Shown piece after piece: positions 1 to 9,236 of a stretch of DNA of 64,000 nt. The position numbers and the translations under genes were made by a program. The DNA is from JBCAXA01 sp038534295 (GTDB lineage: Bacteria > Pseudomonadota > Gammaproteobacteria > Steroidobacterales > Woeseiaceae): assembly GCA_038534295.1 (NCBI GenBank), contig JBCAXA010000004.1:186001-250000 (forward strand). Reading direction: 5' to 3'. Every line of letters starts with the position of its first letter. Within the stretch, counting starts at the first letter, position 1. Below the pieces are notes generated by a model, which was given only the letters and a program-made list of their open reading frames with translations, was not told the DNA's origin and ran no database searches.

Positions 1-1
1 T

Positions 2-1414
2 GAGCGCAAAGCAACGGAAGTATCGCTGCGAGAGCGAGCGTCCGTCGACATCCTCACCGGTCTTGCCAACCGCCGTGAATTTGAGCAACAGCTCGACCGC
101 GCAATGGCACAAGCAAATCGTGCCGGTACGATGGTCGCAGTCATACTCATCGACCTCGACCACTTCAAAGCCGTCAACGACAACCACGGTCATGGCGCGG
201 GCGACACCGTTTTGCATGTTCTCGGCGAGCGCTTGCGCCAGTCGCTGCGAATTAGCGACATCGGCGCGCGACTCGGTGGCGATGAATTTGCCGTCGTACT
301 CGAGGATCTCGAGTCGGTGCACGACGTCAAGCACTGGGTCCTGCGCACCGTCGAGGAACTGCGCAAGCCCGTCAACTTGCAAAACGTCGCTCTGCCACTG
401 TCTCTGAGTATTGGTGCCGCCGTATACCCATCGCACGCCGCCGACATCGAGGCCATGCTGCGCTGCGCCGACGTGGCGATGTACCAAGTCAAAAAACAGG
501 GTCGCAACGGGTTTCTGTTGTACGACGAGCGCATGGAGAATTCGCTGCGTGAGCGCGCACAGATTGAACAAGAGATTCGGGCCGGGCTCGACAATGGCCA
601 GTTTGTTCCGCATTACCAGCCACAGGTGAGCCTGATTGACGGCCGTCTGACCGGTCTCGAGGCGGTTTGTCGCTGGCTACGCGCCGACAAGATCTACGCG
701 CAGCCGAGCGAGTACATTCCGCTCGCACAGAACTTCAAATTGATCCGCGAGCTGGGTCGGCAGATTTTTCAGCGTGTCTGTGCGCAAGTCGCCCAGTGGC
801 GCTCGCGCGGCGCGCGCATGACGATTCCGGTATCGATCAAGGTAGACAGCCAAGAGTTGCTGGCGCCGGAGTATGCCGATGACGCCATAGATAGCGTCAT
901 CGAGCACGGTATCGACGCCGCCAGCATTCGCCTCGAATTACGCGGCGATTCTTCGACCGACGACAATTTGGTGATTCGTGACAATCTCGAAAAGCTCGGT
1001 GCAGCGGGATTTCAGTTCGGCGTGGAACGACTCGACATCGAGTTCCTCAGCAGAGCGCGACTGCCGACCGACAGCCTGTGCGCCCTAAAGCTGACCAAAC
1101 AACAAACGACCGCCTCGTTCAGCGAGAAAACGGCGATTTCGGTCACGCGCGGCCTCATCAAGATGGCCCAAGAAATTGGTGTCCGTGTCGTCGGCGAGGG
1201 CGTCGAAACGGCGCGTCAATTCCGCGCGCTCCAGCAGCTGGGCTGTGACGACGCACAAGGCTATTTCATCGCTCGGCCGATGAACGTGCACAACCTCGAG
1301 AAATGGGTGCAGCGCCACAGCGCGCGCCAGCGGCAACGCGACCTCTCGATGACTGGGCGGTTCAGGCTACCGCCAAGAATCGCGCGCTTCGAGGCTCGCG
1401 AACGCACCAACTAA
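2..1414 (+). CDS. GGDEF protein with degenerate EAL domain (5' end outside window)
   Basis: The reading frame is open from the first bases, and the diguanylate-cyclase opening (DILTGLANRRE) lies upstream of the first in-window ATG, so the gene is truncated by the left edge. The GGDEF active site is intact (bases 275-289) and is preceded at the usual distance by an RISD I-site for c-di-GMP feedback inhibition. The following EAL domain is degraded. EAL reads EAV, the SVNLS metal-binding segment reads SIKVD, and the metal-binding DDFGTGYSSL segment reads GVERLDIEFL. Only the distal EGVET segment survives. I infer an active cyclase with a non-catalytic EAL domain used for binding or regulation. 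Sensory domains, if any, lie outside the window. The adjacent kinase/response-regulator pair is in the same orientation. Confidence 0.9.
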   Translation, partial: ERKATEVSLRERASVDILTGLANRREFEQQLDRAMAQANRAGTMVAVILIDLDHFKAVNDNHGHGAGDTVLHVLGERLRQSLRISDIGARLGGDEFAVVLEDLESVHDVKHWVLRTVEELRKPVNLQNVALPLSLSIGAAVYPSHAADIEAMLRCADVAMYQVKKQGRNGFLLYDERMENSLRERAQIEQEIRAGLDNGQFVPHYQPQVSLIDGRLTGLEAVCRWLRADKIYAQPSEYIPLAQNFKLIRELGRQIFQRVCAQVAQWRSRGARMTIPVSIKVDSQELLAPEYADDAIDSVIEHGIDAASIRLELRGDSSTDDNLVIRDNLEKLGAAGFQFGVERLDIEFLSRARLPTDSLCALKLTKQQTTASFSEKTAISVTRGLIKMAQEIGVRVVGEGVETARQFRALQQLGCDDAQGYFIARPMNVHNLEKWVQRHSARQRQRDLSMTGRFRLPPRIARFEARERTN

Positions 1415-1475
1415 GACCGATCAATTCCCTAGAGGGCTGGTCGGGCGCCGTCGTAACCAAGCAGAAGTACGAGCA

Positions 1476-3431
1476 TTGAAAACAGAAACCAGTGCGCGGA
1501 GCTTAGCTTCGAACAAAGACAACCGCGTCGGTGCTCCGCGTGAAGCCGAACAGCTGCGCAATACCGATGACCTGCCTGAATTTTTTGCGATGGCGACGGA
1601 GGCCGCCAACCTCGGCTACTGGGTCGTTGATCTCGAGACTTATGAGCTGTGGTGGTCTGACGAGATCTACCGCATTCACGGTCTGTCGCCCGAAAGGTAC
1701 CGTCCGGACGTTGCATCGGCCGTGGCCTTTTATCACCCAGACGACGTCGGTGCAGTCGAAGCGATGCTCGACCGCGTGGTGGCAACCGGTGGCCGCGAGT
1801 CGTTCGATCTGCGCATCGTGCGACCGTCTGGCGAGACCCGGCACGTTCGATCGATCGCAACGTATCGACCGGCCGATGACAACTCGAACCCGCGCATCAT
1901 AGGCACCTTCCGCGACACGACGTATGAAGCTGTTACGGCCGGCGTGCGTAGCCAGCTCGACGAGCTCAATTCCATGTTCCACCTTGACGGAACATCGCGA
2001 ATTCGTCGCTTGCTGGAAATCTGTCGCTGGGTAACCGACGCGGATGCCGCGGGAATTTGGTTCGGCTCATCAGAACCAACGACCGCCGATGACGCCGCTT
2101 ACTTTGTTCGTCTTGCTAACGAAGCGCCGGTCGGCGCCTGCTTTGCCGTCGAGCCCATCGATTGCGGCACGGACGAGCTGTGCGTAGCCGGGTTCTATTC
2201 CGCCGTCAGTGGTCGCGAAATCGGTGACGTGCAACGGACCCTCACTCGGCTGCTCATTCGAATGATCAATTACGAGATGGCGGCGCGTGCCCAAATCGAA
2301 GAACTCGAAGCGGCACGGCAGACGCTGGCGATACGCGAGCAGGAACTCGCGCTGATCTTTGACACCGTGCCGGTCCGCATCTGGTACAAGGACGATCAGA
2401 ATCGAATTCTGCGCTTGAACCAGCCGGCGGCGGAATCGATGGGCATGTCGGTACACGATGCTGAAGGTGCCAACGCCTACGACCTGTTCCCGGAGATGGC
2501 CGCTAAGTATCACAAGGACGACCTCGACATCATCGAATCGCGTCGGCCGCGCTTCGGCATCGTGGAACGTTACACGCCCCGTGACGGCGCTGAAGGCTGG
2601 CTCCGAACGGACAAAATCCCGTTCAAAGATCCGGTCGCCGGAAAACTGCGGTTGCTGGTCGTCGCACAAGACATCACTGACCTCATGCAGGCTCAGCAAT
2701 TGCTGAAACGTCGCACCCGCGAGCTCGAGTTGGCCAATCAGCAGCTCGATGAATTTGCTTACCTCGCGTCCCACGACTTACGTGCCCCGATGCGCGGCAT
2801 CAGCCAGCTCGCGACGTGGCTGGCCGAAGACAATGCGGATACGCTCGGCGAGGAATCGCAACAAGCACTGACGCTGCTAACCCGCCGCGTTGCCAGAATT
2901 GACCAGATGCTGCTCGATATTCTGACGTACTCGCGTTCTGGCCGAGAAATGGCCCAACCGGAATACGTCGATTGTCACGCACTTATTGATGAGATTCGCA
3001 CCGACTGCAACTTTCCAGACAGTTTCGCAATCTCGGTTGACCCGGAGCTGCCCGATATCCATGCGCCGCGAGCCGGCCTGCGGCACATTTTCGCCAATCT
3101 CATCGACAACGCGATCAAGCACCACGATCGCGATGCCGGCAACATCCGTATCAGCGCCGAGCATCGCGGCGACGCAGTGGTGCTTCACATCGCCGACGAC
3201 GGGCCAGGCATCCCGCACGAATTCCAGGATCGCGTGTTTCGAATGTTCGAGACATTGGCGTCCCGCGACACGGTCGAGGGCAGTGGCATTGGCTTATCGA
3301 TCTGTCGCCGACTAGCGCGGGCGATGGGCGGCGACATCACAGTCACATCGGCTCAGCATCGCCGCGGTACGTGTTTTAGCGTCCAGCTACCCCAGCAGGC
3401 GAAGAGCCTCACTGACGCTGACCATGACTGA
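1476..3431 (+). CDS. PAS-domain sensor histidine kinase
   Basis: This is a 651-residue soluble kinase with no transmembrane segment. In order it has a PAS fold (about residues 38-150), a GAF-like region (160-270), a short coiled coil, a second PAS (290-410), a HisKA dimerisation domain with phospho-acceptor His433 in SHDLRAPM, and an HATPase_c domain with N box (NLIDNAIKHH), G1 (DDGPGIP) and G2 (GSGIGLSI) boxes. The H-box wording matches phytochrome-type and cytosolic PAS kinases that pair with stand-alone receivers. The start is TTG at 1476; no ATG lies upstream of the first PAS, and the next methionine falls at its edge. The stop overlaps the start of the response regulator by 8 bases (ATGACTGA), so the two are translationally coupled. 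The signal sensed is not evident. Confidence 0.92.
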   Translation: MKTETSARSLASNKDNRVGAPREAEQLRNTDDLPEFFAMATEAANLGYWVVDLETYELWWSDEIYRIHGLSPERYRPDVASAVAFYHPDDVGAVEAMLDRVVATGGRESFDLRIVRPSGETRHVRSIATYRPADDNSNPRIIGTFRDTTYEAVTAGVRSQLDELNSMFHLDGTSRIRRLLEICRWVTDADAAGIWFGSSEPTTADDAAYFVRLANEAPVGACFAVEPIDCGTDELCVAGFYSAVSGREIGDVQRTLTRLLIRMINYEMAARAQIEELEAARQTLAIREQELALIFDTVPVRIWYKDDQNRILRLNQPAAESMGMSVHDAEGANAYDLFPEMAAKYHKDDLDIIESRRPRFGIVERYTPRDGAEGWLRTDKIPFKDPVAGKLRLLVVAQDITDLMQAQQLLKRRTRELELANQQLDEFAYLASHDLRAPMRGISQLATWLAEDNADTLGEESQQALTLLTRRVARIDQMLLDILTYSRSGREMAQPEYVDCHALIDEIRTDCNFPDSFAISVDPELPDIHAPRAGLRHIFANLIDNAIKHHDRDAGNIRISAEHRGDAVVLHIADDGPGIPHEFQDRVFRMFETLASRDTVEGSGIGLSICRRLARAMGGDITVTSAQHRRGTCFSVQLPQQAKSLTDADHD

Positions 3432-3897
3432 AACAACACGCCCGCTGACTCTGCTATTGGTCGAGGACGACGAAGTTGACGTCCTGTCGGTCCGGCGCGT
3501 CATACGAAAACTCAACGCTCCCGTGGAACTGCGCGTCGCCGAGGACGGTATCGTCGCGCTCCAACTGCTCAAAGGCAACGGCGGCCACGCGCAAGTACGG
3601 CGGCCGTTCGTCGTATTGCTCGACCTCAACATGCCGCGTATGAAGGGCGCTGAGTTTCTCGCGGAACTGCGTGCCGACCCCGCACTGAGAGCAACCGTCG
3701 TGTTCGTCATGTCGACGTCTGACGCTATCGAGGATAGGCGCCGCGCCTACCAATTTGACGTTGCCGGCTACCTCGTCAAAAGCCGCGAAGCCGATCGACA
3801 CGCCGCGGTGTTGGCGGCGCTGCTGGAGTATTGCGACGCGATCGAAATTCCCGGTAGAGATACCCGCACCAGCGACGATCAGCGAGCACGAGCCTAG
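3424..3897 (+). CDS. Single-domain response regulator (CheY/Rcp1-like)
   Basis: This 157-residue protein is a lone receiver domain. It has the acidic pocket Glu14-Asp15-Asp16, phospho-acceptor Asp67 (LLDLNMP), the conserved Ser/Thr in VMSTS near 97-98, and Lys119 (YLVKSRE). No DNA-binding or enzymatic output domain follows, so it probably acts by protein contact or as a phosphotransfer intermediate, like the partners of bacteriophytochrome-type kinases. The start codon lies inside the end of the upstream kinase, making the cognate pairing very likely. The last four bases overlap the convergent AlkB gene. The upstream GGDEF protein makes c-di-GMP output a possible but unproven target. Confidence 0.92.
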   Translation: MTETTRPLTLLLVEDDEVDVLSVRRVIRKLNAPVELRVAEDGIVALQLLKGNGGHAQVRRPFVVLLDLNMPRMKGAEFLAELRADPALRATVVFVMSTSDAIEDRRRAYQFDVAGYLVKSREADRHAAVLAALLEYCDAIEIPGRDTRTSDDQRARA

Positions 3898-5075
3898 CGC
3901 AGCAGTCCGGCGTATTCGCGCAGCAGGCGTTCGTGCGACGCCGGGTCGACATTGACTGCATCGAGGTCGCCATCGATATGCGGCAGAGCTAGCAAGCGAC
4001 TATCCATCAAGGCATACCAAATTGGCGGTACATAGGCAGCAAGGTACATACCAAAGTAGCCACTTGGTAACCTCGGTGCGTCCGGATCGCTAGCCAGCGC
4101 CTGGTAACGTCGTCGCGGATTGGCGTGGTGTTCGGAATGACGCTGCAAGTGGAACAACAGCAGATTCGACGCAAGGTAGTTGCTGTTCCAAGAATGGCAC
4201 GGCCGGCACGGCTCGTAGCGCCCATTCGCGATGCGGCGACGCTTGAGTCCGTAGTGCTCGACATAGTTTGCGCTGGTCAGCTGCCACCAAGCGAAAACAT
4301 TGTGGATCAGCAAAAACGGCAGCATGGCCATGCCAAAAACCACCAGCAAGCCAAGCTGTAAAACCAGCGTGATCGCGTACGACTGCAAGATGACGTTGCG
4401 CAAACTCCAAAACGACAAGCCCAGTTTCGTGAGCCGATCGCGTTCGGATTCGATACCGCGTCGCCACGCACCCGGAATCTCGCGCAGCGCAAACCGATAA
4501 ATCGACTCGCCCATGCGCGCGCTTGCGGGATCTTCCGGCGTCGCGACATCGCGATGATGACCGCGATTGTGTTCAACGCAAAAGTGACCGTACGCCGGCA
4601 CCGCCAACGCCGCACGCGCCAACCACTGCTCGGTGCGAGTTGACTTGTGACCGAGCTCATGCGCGGTGTTGATCGCAAGCCCGCTAGCAAGACCAGTCGT
4701 CAACGCGAGCACGACGTAAGCGGCGACCGACAAATCGGCAATGGCGGCATACCATACGGCACCGATCAGCGAGACAAAGTGCAGCGGGACGGTGATGAGG
4801 GTCAGCCAACGGTAATAACCGTCGCTCTCGAGCGCGCCGACCGCTTCGCGCGGCGGGTTGTTTGGATCCTCGCCGATCCACGCGTCGACGATCGGGCCGA
4901 GACCGTAGCTGAGAATCAGCGCCAGCGCGAGCGTCCACGTCCAGCCGGTCTGTTGGTGGGCCGCAATCCCGAGCAGCGGACTCAATGGGTAGAGCACCGA
5001 TAGGCTCCACAGCCACCGTTTGCCGTCGCGATACTCGAACAGCGTGCCGTCTTTTTCGTACAGATAGGTCTTCAT
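3894..5075 (-). CDS. alkB: AlkB-type alkane 1-monooxygenase (membrane di-iron hydroxylase)
   Basis: This is an integral membrane protein of 393 residues when started at the ATG at 5075. A TTG four codons upstream is possible but less likely. It carries the three histidine boxes of membrane di-iron hydroxylases in the alkane-hydroxylase form: HELGHK (139-144), EHNRGHH (168-174) and LQRHSEHHA (310-318). It also has the AlkB-specific NYVEHYGL motif (270-277). Hydrophobic segments near the N-terminus and around residues 90-135 and 230-265 fit the usual six-helix topology. AlkB oxidises terminal methyl groups of medium-chain alkanes using rubredoxin. No rubredoxin gene is adjacent, so electrons must come from elsewhere. 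Some relatives act on fatty acids or terpenoids, so the substrate is unproven. Confidence 0.92.
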   Translation of the reverse strand: MKTYLYEKDGTLFEYRDGKRWLWSLSVLYPLSPLLGIAAHQQTGWTWTLALALILSYGLGPIVDAWIGEDPNNPPREAVGALESDGYYRWLTLITVPLHFVSLIGAVWYAAIADLSVAAYVVLALTTGLASGLAINTAHELGHKSTRTEQWLARAALAVPAYGHFCVEHNRGHHRDVATPEDPASARMGESIYRFALREIPGAWRRGIESERDRLTKLGLSFWSLRNVILQSYAITLVLQLGLLVVFGMAMLPFLLIHNVFAWWQLTSANYVEHYGLKRRRIANGRYEPCRPCHSWNSNYLASNLLLFHLQRHSEHHANPRRRYQALASDPDAPRLPSGYFGMYLAAYVPPIWYALMDSRLLALPHIDGDLDAVNVDPASHERLLREYAGLLR

Positions 5076-5182
5076 CGGGTGACGCAACCGCCGACTCGTT
5101 CAATTCCAAGCTTTCAATATAAGATACGGGCCCTGGCGACGGCAACGACGCAACCTCTCACTCACCGAACTCGAGGACTGAA
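5076..5182. promoter_or_regulatory. Divergent promoter region, alkB / dienelactone hydrolase
   Basis: These 107 bases separate two divergent genes. An AT-rich stretch at about 5099-5126 (TTCAAT ... TATAAGAT) stands out in GC-rich surroundings and probably holds the -10/-35 elements. The hydrolase start is preceded by a GAGG ribosome-binding site. I see no convincing operator repeat. Confidence 0.4.
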
Positions 5183-5905
5183 ATGGCCATAGCAACGACC
5201 CACGTCACCTACGAACACAACGGCACGACGTTCGAAGCGCATGTCGCCTGGGACGATGGCCAAGACGGTCCACGACCCGGCGTGCTCGTGAGTCACGCTT
5301 GGGCCGGTCGCAGCCCCTTCGAAGACCAGCGAGCCGTAGCGTTGGCTGAGATGGGTTATGTCGGGTTCGCGCTGGACGTTTACGGCCAAGGCGTGCTCGG
5401 CGGCGGCCCCGAGGAAAACACCAAACTCATGCAACCACTGCTAGATGATCGTGCTGAGTTACAGGCTCGACTCGCGGCCGGGCTGGCGACGCTGCGAGGC
5501 TTGGACCAAGTCGACGCGGCACGGACCGCCATCATCGGTTACTGCTTTGGCGGCCTCTGCGCATTGGACCTCGCGCGGACCGGTGCCGATATCAATGGCG
5601 CCATTAGCATTCATGGATTGTTTGCCGCACCGGACAATCACACCGACACCAAAATCACTGCGCGGATCTTAGCGCTGCACGGCTGGGCGGATCCAATGGC
5701 GCAACCCGACACGGTGCTGGCACTGGCCGATGAGCTCACCGACAAAGGGGCCGATTGGCAGCTGCATGCCTATGGCAACACGATGCATGCGTTTACCAAC
5801 CCCGAAGCCAACGACCCGGATTTCGGGACGGTGTACGACGCCGCGGCCGACCGGCGCTCGTGGCAAGCAATCGCTAACTTTCTGGCGGAAGGGTTTGTGG
5901 ACTGA
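5183..5905 (+). CDS. Dienelactone hydrolase family protein
   Basis: This is a cytosolic alpha/beta hydrolase of 240 residues, the usual length for the family. The catalytic triad is visible: nucleophile Cys121 in GYCFGG, Asp170 in HGWADP and His202 in TMHAF. A cysteine nucleophile is characteristic of dienelactone hydrolases, which open lactones such as 4-carboxymethylenebut-2-en-4-olide, although many members have other ester or lactone substrates. The start is ATG with a good GAGG ribosome-binding site. The gene is divergent from alkB, and its last 32 bases overlap the convergent peptidase-like gene. No ortho-cleavage pathway genes are adjacent, so the specific substrate is unknown. Confidence 0.88.
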   Translation: MAIATTHVTYEHNGTTFEAHVAWDDGQDGPRPGVLVSHAWAGRSPFEDQRAVALAEMGYVGFALDVYGQGVLGGGPEENTKLMQPLLDDRAELQARLAAGLATLRGLDQVDAARTAIIGYCFGGLCALDLARTGADINGAISIHGLFAAPDNHTDTKITARILALHGWADPMAQPDTVLALADELTDKGADWQLHAYGNTMHAFTNPEANDPDFGTVYDAAADRRSWQAIANFLAEGFVD

Positions 5906-7286
5906 GCGGTCGCTGCCACAGCGTTTTGCGCAGCGGCGCGAGCTCGGCCGTGTCGTCGAAGACGACGCGATCGCCGATCACAGTCACGCCGAGACGCTCG
6001 AGCAGCGGCGCAACGTCGGGGAATCCTGGGCGCCCGGCGTAACGCTCATAAAGCGGCATTAGCACGGAGCTACCTGCCTCCGCATCGAGCGCTGTAAGCA
6101 GCTCACGCGCCGAAATCGGTACATTTTCTGGCGTCTGTCGACGTGTGTACCGCGCCAACACATCCGGCAACGATACGGCGTTGTCGGTGCGCATGCGGAT
6201 CTCAACGTCGGCCATCAACGCCAGCGCCGCGCCGGCCCAGTACATTTTCATGAGCCCGCCGCGACGTCGCGACGATTCCGCTGGCGCGACGTTCGGCAGC
6301 GCCGCGGCGCCACGACCGAAGCCAGCGTGCAACATCTGCCAAGCCCGCTCGTCGGAGTATGCGCCGCCCGACGCCATCAGTAGATTCTGCAGATAGCTCG
6401 CGAAGCCTTCGCCAATCCAACGGTCTCTCACGCGCGGCAGCAGCAAATGCGAAAATTCGTGGGTCGCGGTCCAGTCGGCGTTTAGCTCGGCGACGCTGCG
6501 GCGGCTATCGACCCAAAACCGAACGGCCGGACCGAACGTTCGGGTAACCAGCCCAAATGGCACTGGCGAGTCGCCCGCGTGTGAGCGGGTTTCAAACAGC
6601 ATCACTTGCGGCTCGGCGACGACGAGCGCATCGAAGCGCGACTCGATGTTATGCATTGCGCTGGTGAGCCATGGGGTTAGGCGCATAAGCGACGTGTCGG
6701 CCTCCGCGCCGAAGTAGGCAACTCGCAGCGTTCCGTCACGTACGGGAACACGCACGGTTCTGAACCGTCCGAAGGCGACGTACGGCGTGCCGCTCACGTC
6801 GCCGCGCTGGAGATGAAAGCGCCGTTCGCTGCCGCGCATCGGTTGCCAAGGCGTCGATATTTGCATGTCGGGCGGCAGCCTGACGTCAACCGTCGCGTCA
6901 GCAGCGCTTTCGTCAACTCGCAGCAACCAATCGCGCGGATCCGTGATGCGCCATGCATCGTTCTGCTGCGCGGGACTCAGACCGCGCGCGTCGCTCAGTT
7001 TTGCGACGTAATCGAGACAATGCAGCGATCCGTCGGAAATCAGCGTGCGTTGCGACGTCAGTGGCAATGCCTGTGTCGATAGGGCGTCACAGGGCACGAC
7101 CTGGCCGATGGCGAGCGCCTGCGCGCGAGATCGCGCGACGACCGCGGCGATAGGCTGGTCTGCCATAACTCTGACCCGCACGACGTCGAGATCGGGGGCG
7201 ATTGACAGCTGATAGGTTTCTGCGCCGACCAGCGCCGGAAAAACGCAGAGTGCCACCAAGGCAGCTGTGGTCGTTTGGTGCCACAT
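5874..7286 (-). CDS. Exported gluzincin-like metallopeptidase homologue
   Basis: This 470-residue protein has a signal peptide (hydrophobic residues 7-22, cleavage near VGA-ET). The C-terminal half has the zinc-peptidase motif HEFSH (276-280) followed by WIGEGFASY, where Glu293 is the expected third zinc ligand, as in M1/M61 gluzincins. The 250 N-terminal residues look like beta-rich domains, as in M61 glycyl aminopeptidases, but I cannot assign the family firmly. It probably acts in the periplasm. The gene is divergent from the PHP-domain gene with 51 bases between starts, and its 3' end overlaps the dienelactone-hydrolase gene convergently. Both zinc ligands and the catalytic glutamate are present, so I expect it to be active. 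Confidence 0.75.
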   Translation of the reverse strand: MWHQTTTAALVALCVFPALVGAETYQLSIAPDLDVVRVRVMADQPIAAVVARSRAQALAIGQVVPCDALSTQALPLTSQRTLISDGSLHCLDYVAKLSDARGLSPAQQNDAWRITDPRDWLLRVDESAADATVDVRLPPDMQISTPWQPMRGSERRFHLQRGDVSGTPYVAFGRFRTVRVPVRDGTLRVAYFGAEADTSLMRLTPWLTSAMHNIESRFDALVVAEPQVMLFETRSHAGDSPVPFGLVTRTFGPAVRFWVDSRRSVAELNADWTATHEFSHLLLPRVRDRWIGEGFASYLQNLLMASGGAYSDERAWQMLHAGFGRGAAALPNVAPAESSRRRGGLMKMYWAGAALALMADVEIRMRTDNAVSLPDVLARYTRRQTPENVPISARELLTALDAEAGSSVLMPLYERYAGRPGFPDVAPLLERLGVTVIGDRVVFDDTAELAPLRKTLWQRPLSPQTLPPES

Positions 7287-7337
7287 ATCTTAGTCCGACC
7301 GCCTATGCGGAATGGGATTCCATCGTACAATCGCGCG

Positions 7338-8171
7338 ATGAACGTTGACCTGCATACGCACTCTACCGCCTCGGATGGCACGTTATCGCCACACGAACTG
7401 CTCGCCGTCGCCGCGGCGAGCGGCGTTGAGCTGTTGGCACTGACCGATCACGATACGCTGGCCGGTTTCGACGCGTTGCGAGGCACAGCGTCGCCGTTGA
7501 CGTTGCTGCCGGGCGTCGAGCTATCGGTCGCGTGGACACGGCGCGATGTGCATGTCGTTGGCCTCAACTTCGATCCGGACAATCGGCAATTGCGTGCACT
7601 GCTCGACGCGCAGCAGCAGGCGCGCGCCGAACGCGCGGCGCGTATCGCCGCCAAACTCGAGCGCCGCGGTGCAGACAATATGCTGGCGTTGGCTCGCGAG
7701 CAGGCCGGTGGCCGGACACCGGGGCGGGTACATTTTGCGCGCGGCTTGGTGGCAGCTGGCGTCGTCAAGACAACCCGCGACGCGTTTCGTCGCCTGCTCG
7801 GCGACGGCAAGCCGGCGGATGTTCGCGGTGACTGGGTCAAACTCGACGACGCAATTAACGCGCTACGACGAGCCGGCGGTGAAGCGATCCTGGCGCACCC
7901 ATTGACGTATCGCCTGAGCGCCACCGGTTTGAGAGCCTTACTCAACGAGTTTGCGGCCGCGGGCGGTACCGCCGTCGAGTGGGCGGACGTGAGCGAGCAC
8001 CCGAATCTAGCGCGTGTGCTCGATGAACGCATCACCGCGCATCGATTGGCGGTGTCCTCTGGATCGGATTTTCACGGCAGCACACAACCCTGGCGCCGGC
8101 TCGGGCGCATCGAGCCCGTGCCCGAGCATTTGCCGCGCATCTACGAGCGCTGGCAGGTTGCGTCCGGTTAG
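7338..8171 (+). CDS. rnm: PHP-domain phosphoesterase, RNase AM / nucleoside bisphosphate phosphatase (YciV/TrpH)
   Basis: This 277-residue protein starts at the ATG at 7338, where the PHP motif begins almost at once (MNVDLHTHSTASDGT). An in-frame start 21 codons upstream would overlap the divergent gene and add unlike sequence. PHP metal motifs are HTHS, LTDHDT, PGVE and the terminal SGSDFHG. Overall wording and length match E. coli YciV/TrpH, which hydrolyses 3',5'-nucleoside bisphosphates and trims the 5' ends of 5S/23S rRNA precursors and short RNAs. In many gammaproteobacteria it sits near yciO or trp genes, but not here. The 3' end overlaps the convergent membrane-protein gene by 4 bases. 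Confidence 0.88.
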   Translation: MNVDLHTHSTASDGTLSPHELLAVAAASGVELLALTDHDTLAGFDALRGTASPLTLLPGVELSVAWTRRDVHVVGLNFDPDNRQLRALLDAQQQARAERAARIAAKLERRGADNMLALAREQAGGRTPGRVHFARGLVAAGVVKTTRDAFRRLLGDGKPADVRGDWVKLDDAINALRRAGGEAILAHPLTYRLSATGLRALLNEFAAAGGTAVEWADVSEHPNLARVLDERITAHRLAVSSGSDFHGSTQPWRRLGRIEPVPEHLPRIYERWQVASG

Positions 8172-8554
8172 GCGTTGAGGTTCACCGGGCCTTGCGATGG
8201 GCGGTCCCGCTGCACGACCCAAAACGTTACGTATGCGAGCCCGATGACCGTTGGAAACAAGCCAATGCCCAACATCGGTCGAATCGCATCCGGCTCGCCG
8301 ATGATGATCCCGAACAATGCCGTCGCGGTGCCGAGGGCCAACCCGACGACGCCGCGGCGAAGATCGGCGTTTTTCGGTCGGCCGAGCTGCTCGACGAGAT
8401 CGGGAGTCAGTGATTCGCCTTTATCAATCGCCGCGCGCAGCGTTTGATGCAGCTGTTGCTGCGATCGCGCACGGAAATAGAAGAACGAAAACACAATGCC
8501 AAACAGGGCGCCCATGACTGAACCAACAATCAGTACCGTCGAAAGGTCTTCCAT
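8168..8554 (-). CDS. Small membrane protein, DUF6249-like
   Basis: This 128-residue protein has an N-terminal membrane helix (about 7-28), a charged segment (30-65) with HQTLRAAIDKGESLTPDLVEQL, and two further helices (68-85 and 92-113). The order of a membrane anchor, an 'aid-KGe-ltpel' amphipathic stretch and a helical pair is what I associate with the DUF6249 family, whose function is unknown. It lies between the PHP phosphoesterase (4-base convergent overlap) and a divergent TRIC-family gene. I see no catalytic residues. Confidence 0.65.
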   Translation of the reverse strand: MEDLSTVLIVGSVMGALFGIVFSFFYFRARSQQQLHQTLRAAIDKGESLTPDLVEQLGRPKNADLRRGVVGLALGTATALFGIIIGEPDAIRPMLGIGLFPTVIGLAYVTFWVVQRDRPSQGPVNLNA

Positions 8555-8596
8555 TGCGCTGTTACCTCTGGGTCGTCGCCACGTTACGCTCGAGCC

Positions 8597-9217
8597 ATGC
8601 TGTCGACCGATATTCTAACGATCGCCGATTACGTCGGCATTATTGTCTTTGCCGCGAGCGGCGCGCTAGCGGCGGCGCGCAACTCGATGGACATTTTCGG
8701 ATTCTGCGTCATCGCACTGATCACCGCCGTCGGCGGCGGCACGTTGCGCGATTTGGTGCTGGGCACGCCGGTATTCTGGATCGAACACAACATCTACGTC
8801 GTGCTTGCGCTCAGCGCAGCCATTGTCGTGTTTTTCGCTGAACGGCACATTAACTCGCGATTGGGGCTTCTGACTTGGCTCGATGCGGCCGGCCTTGCGC
8901 TGTTTGCGGCGCTCGGCGCGACCAAAGCGCTGGCGCTTGGCACCAGCGAACTCATCGCCGTGATGATGGGGATCGTCAGTGCGGTATTTGGCGGCATCAT
9001 TCGCGATGTCGTTTGCAACGAGATCCCGTTGATACTGCAAAAAGAGGTCTACGCGATTGCTGCGTTCGGCGCCGCTCTGCTCGTCGTTTGCCTGCGCTAT
9101 TTCGACGTAGCCGCGGCGCCGGCAATTCTCGCCGGTACCGTGCTCGGCTTCGCTATTCGCGCCTGCGCCATTCGCTTCGGCTGGTCGCTGCCGGCGCCCG
9201 CCGCACGCTCGCGTTGA
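8597..9217 (+). CDS. TRIC-family (UPF0126/YadS-like) cation channel
   Basis: This 206-residue inner-membrane protein has seven predicted helices arranged as two homologous three-helix repeats. Each repeat carries the signature glycine-rich turn: ITAVGGGTLRDLV (about 41-53) and VSAVFGGIIRDVV (about 126-138). Prokaryotic TRIC proteins form trimeric K+/Na+ channels. Physiological roles in bacteria are poorly defined. Length and repeat spacing are normal. It is a single gene, divergent from the small membrane protein and convergent with the TolC-like gene 19 bases away. Confidence 0.85.
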   Translation: MLSTDILTIADYVGIIVFAASGALAAARNSMDIFGFCVIALITAVGGGTLRDLVLGTPVFWIEHNIYVVLALSAAIVVFFAERHINSRLGLLTWLDAAGLALFAALGATKALALGTSELIAVMMGIVSAVFGGIIRDVVCNEIPLILQKEVYAIAAFGAALLVVCLRYFDVAAAPAILAGTVLGFAIRACAIRFGWSLPAPAARSR

Positions 9218-9236
9218 GGCGCAACGGCGCCGCTCG

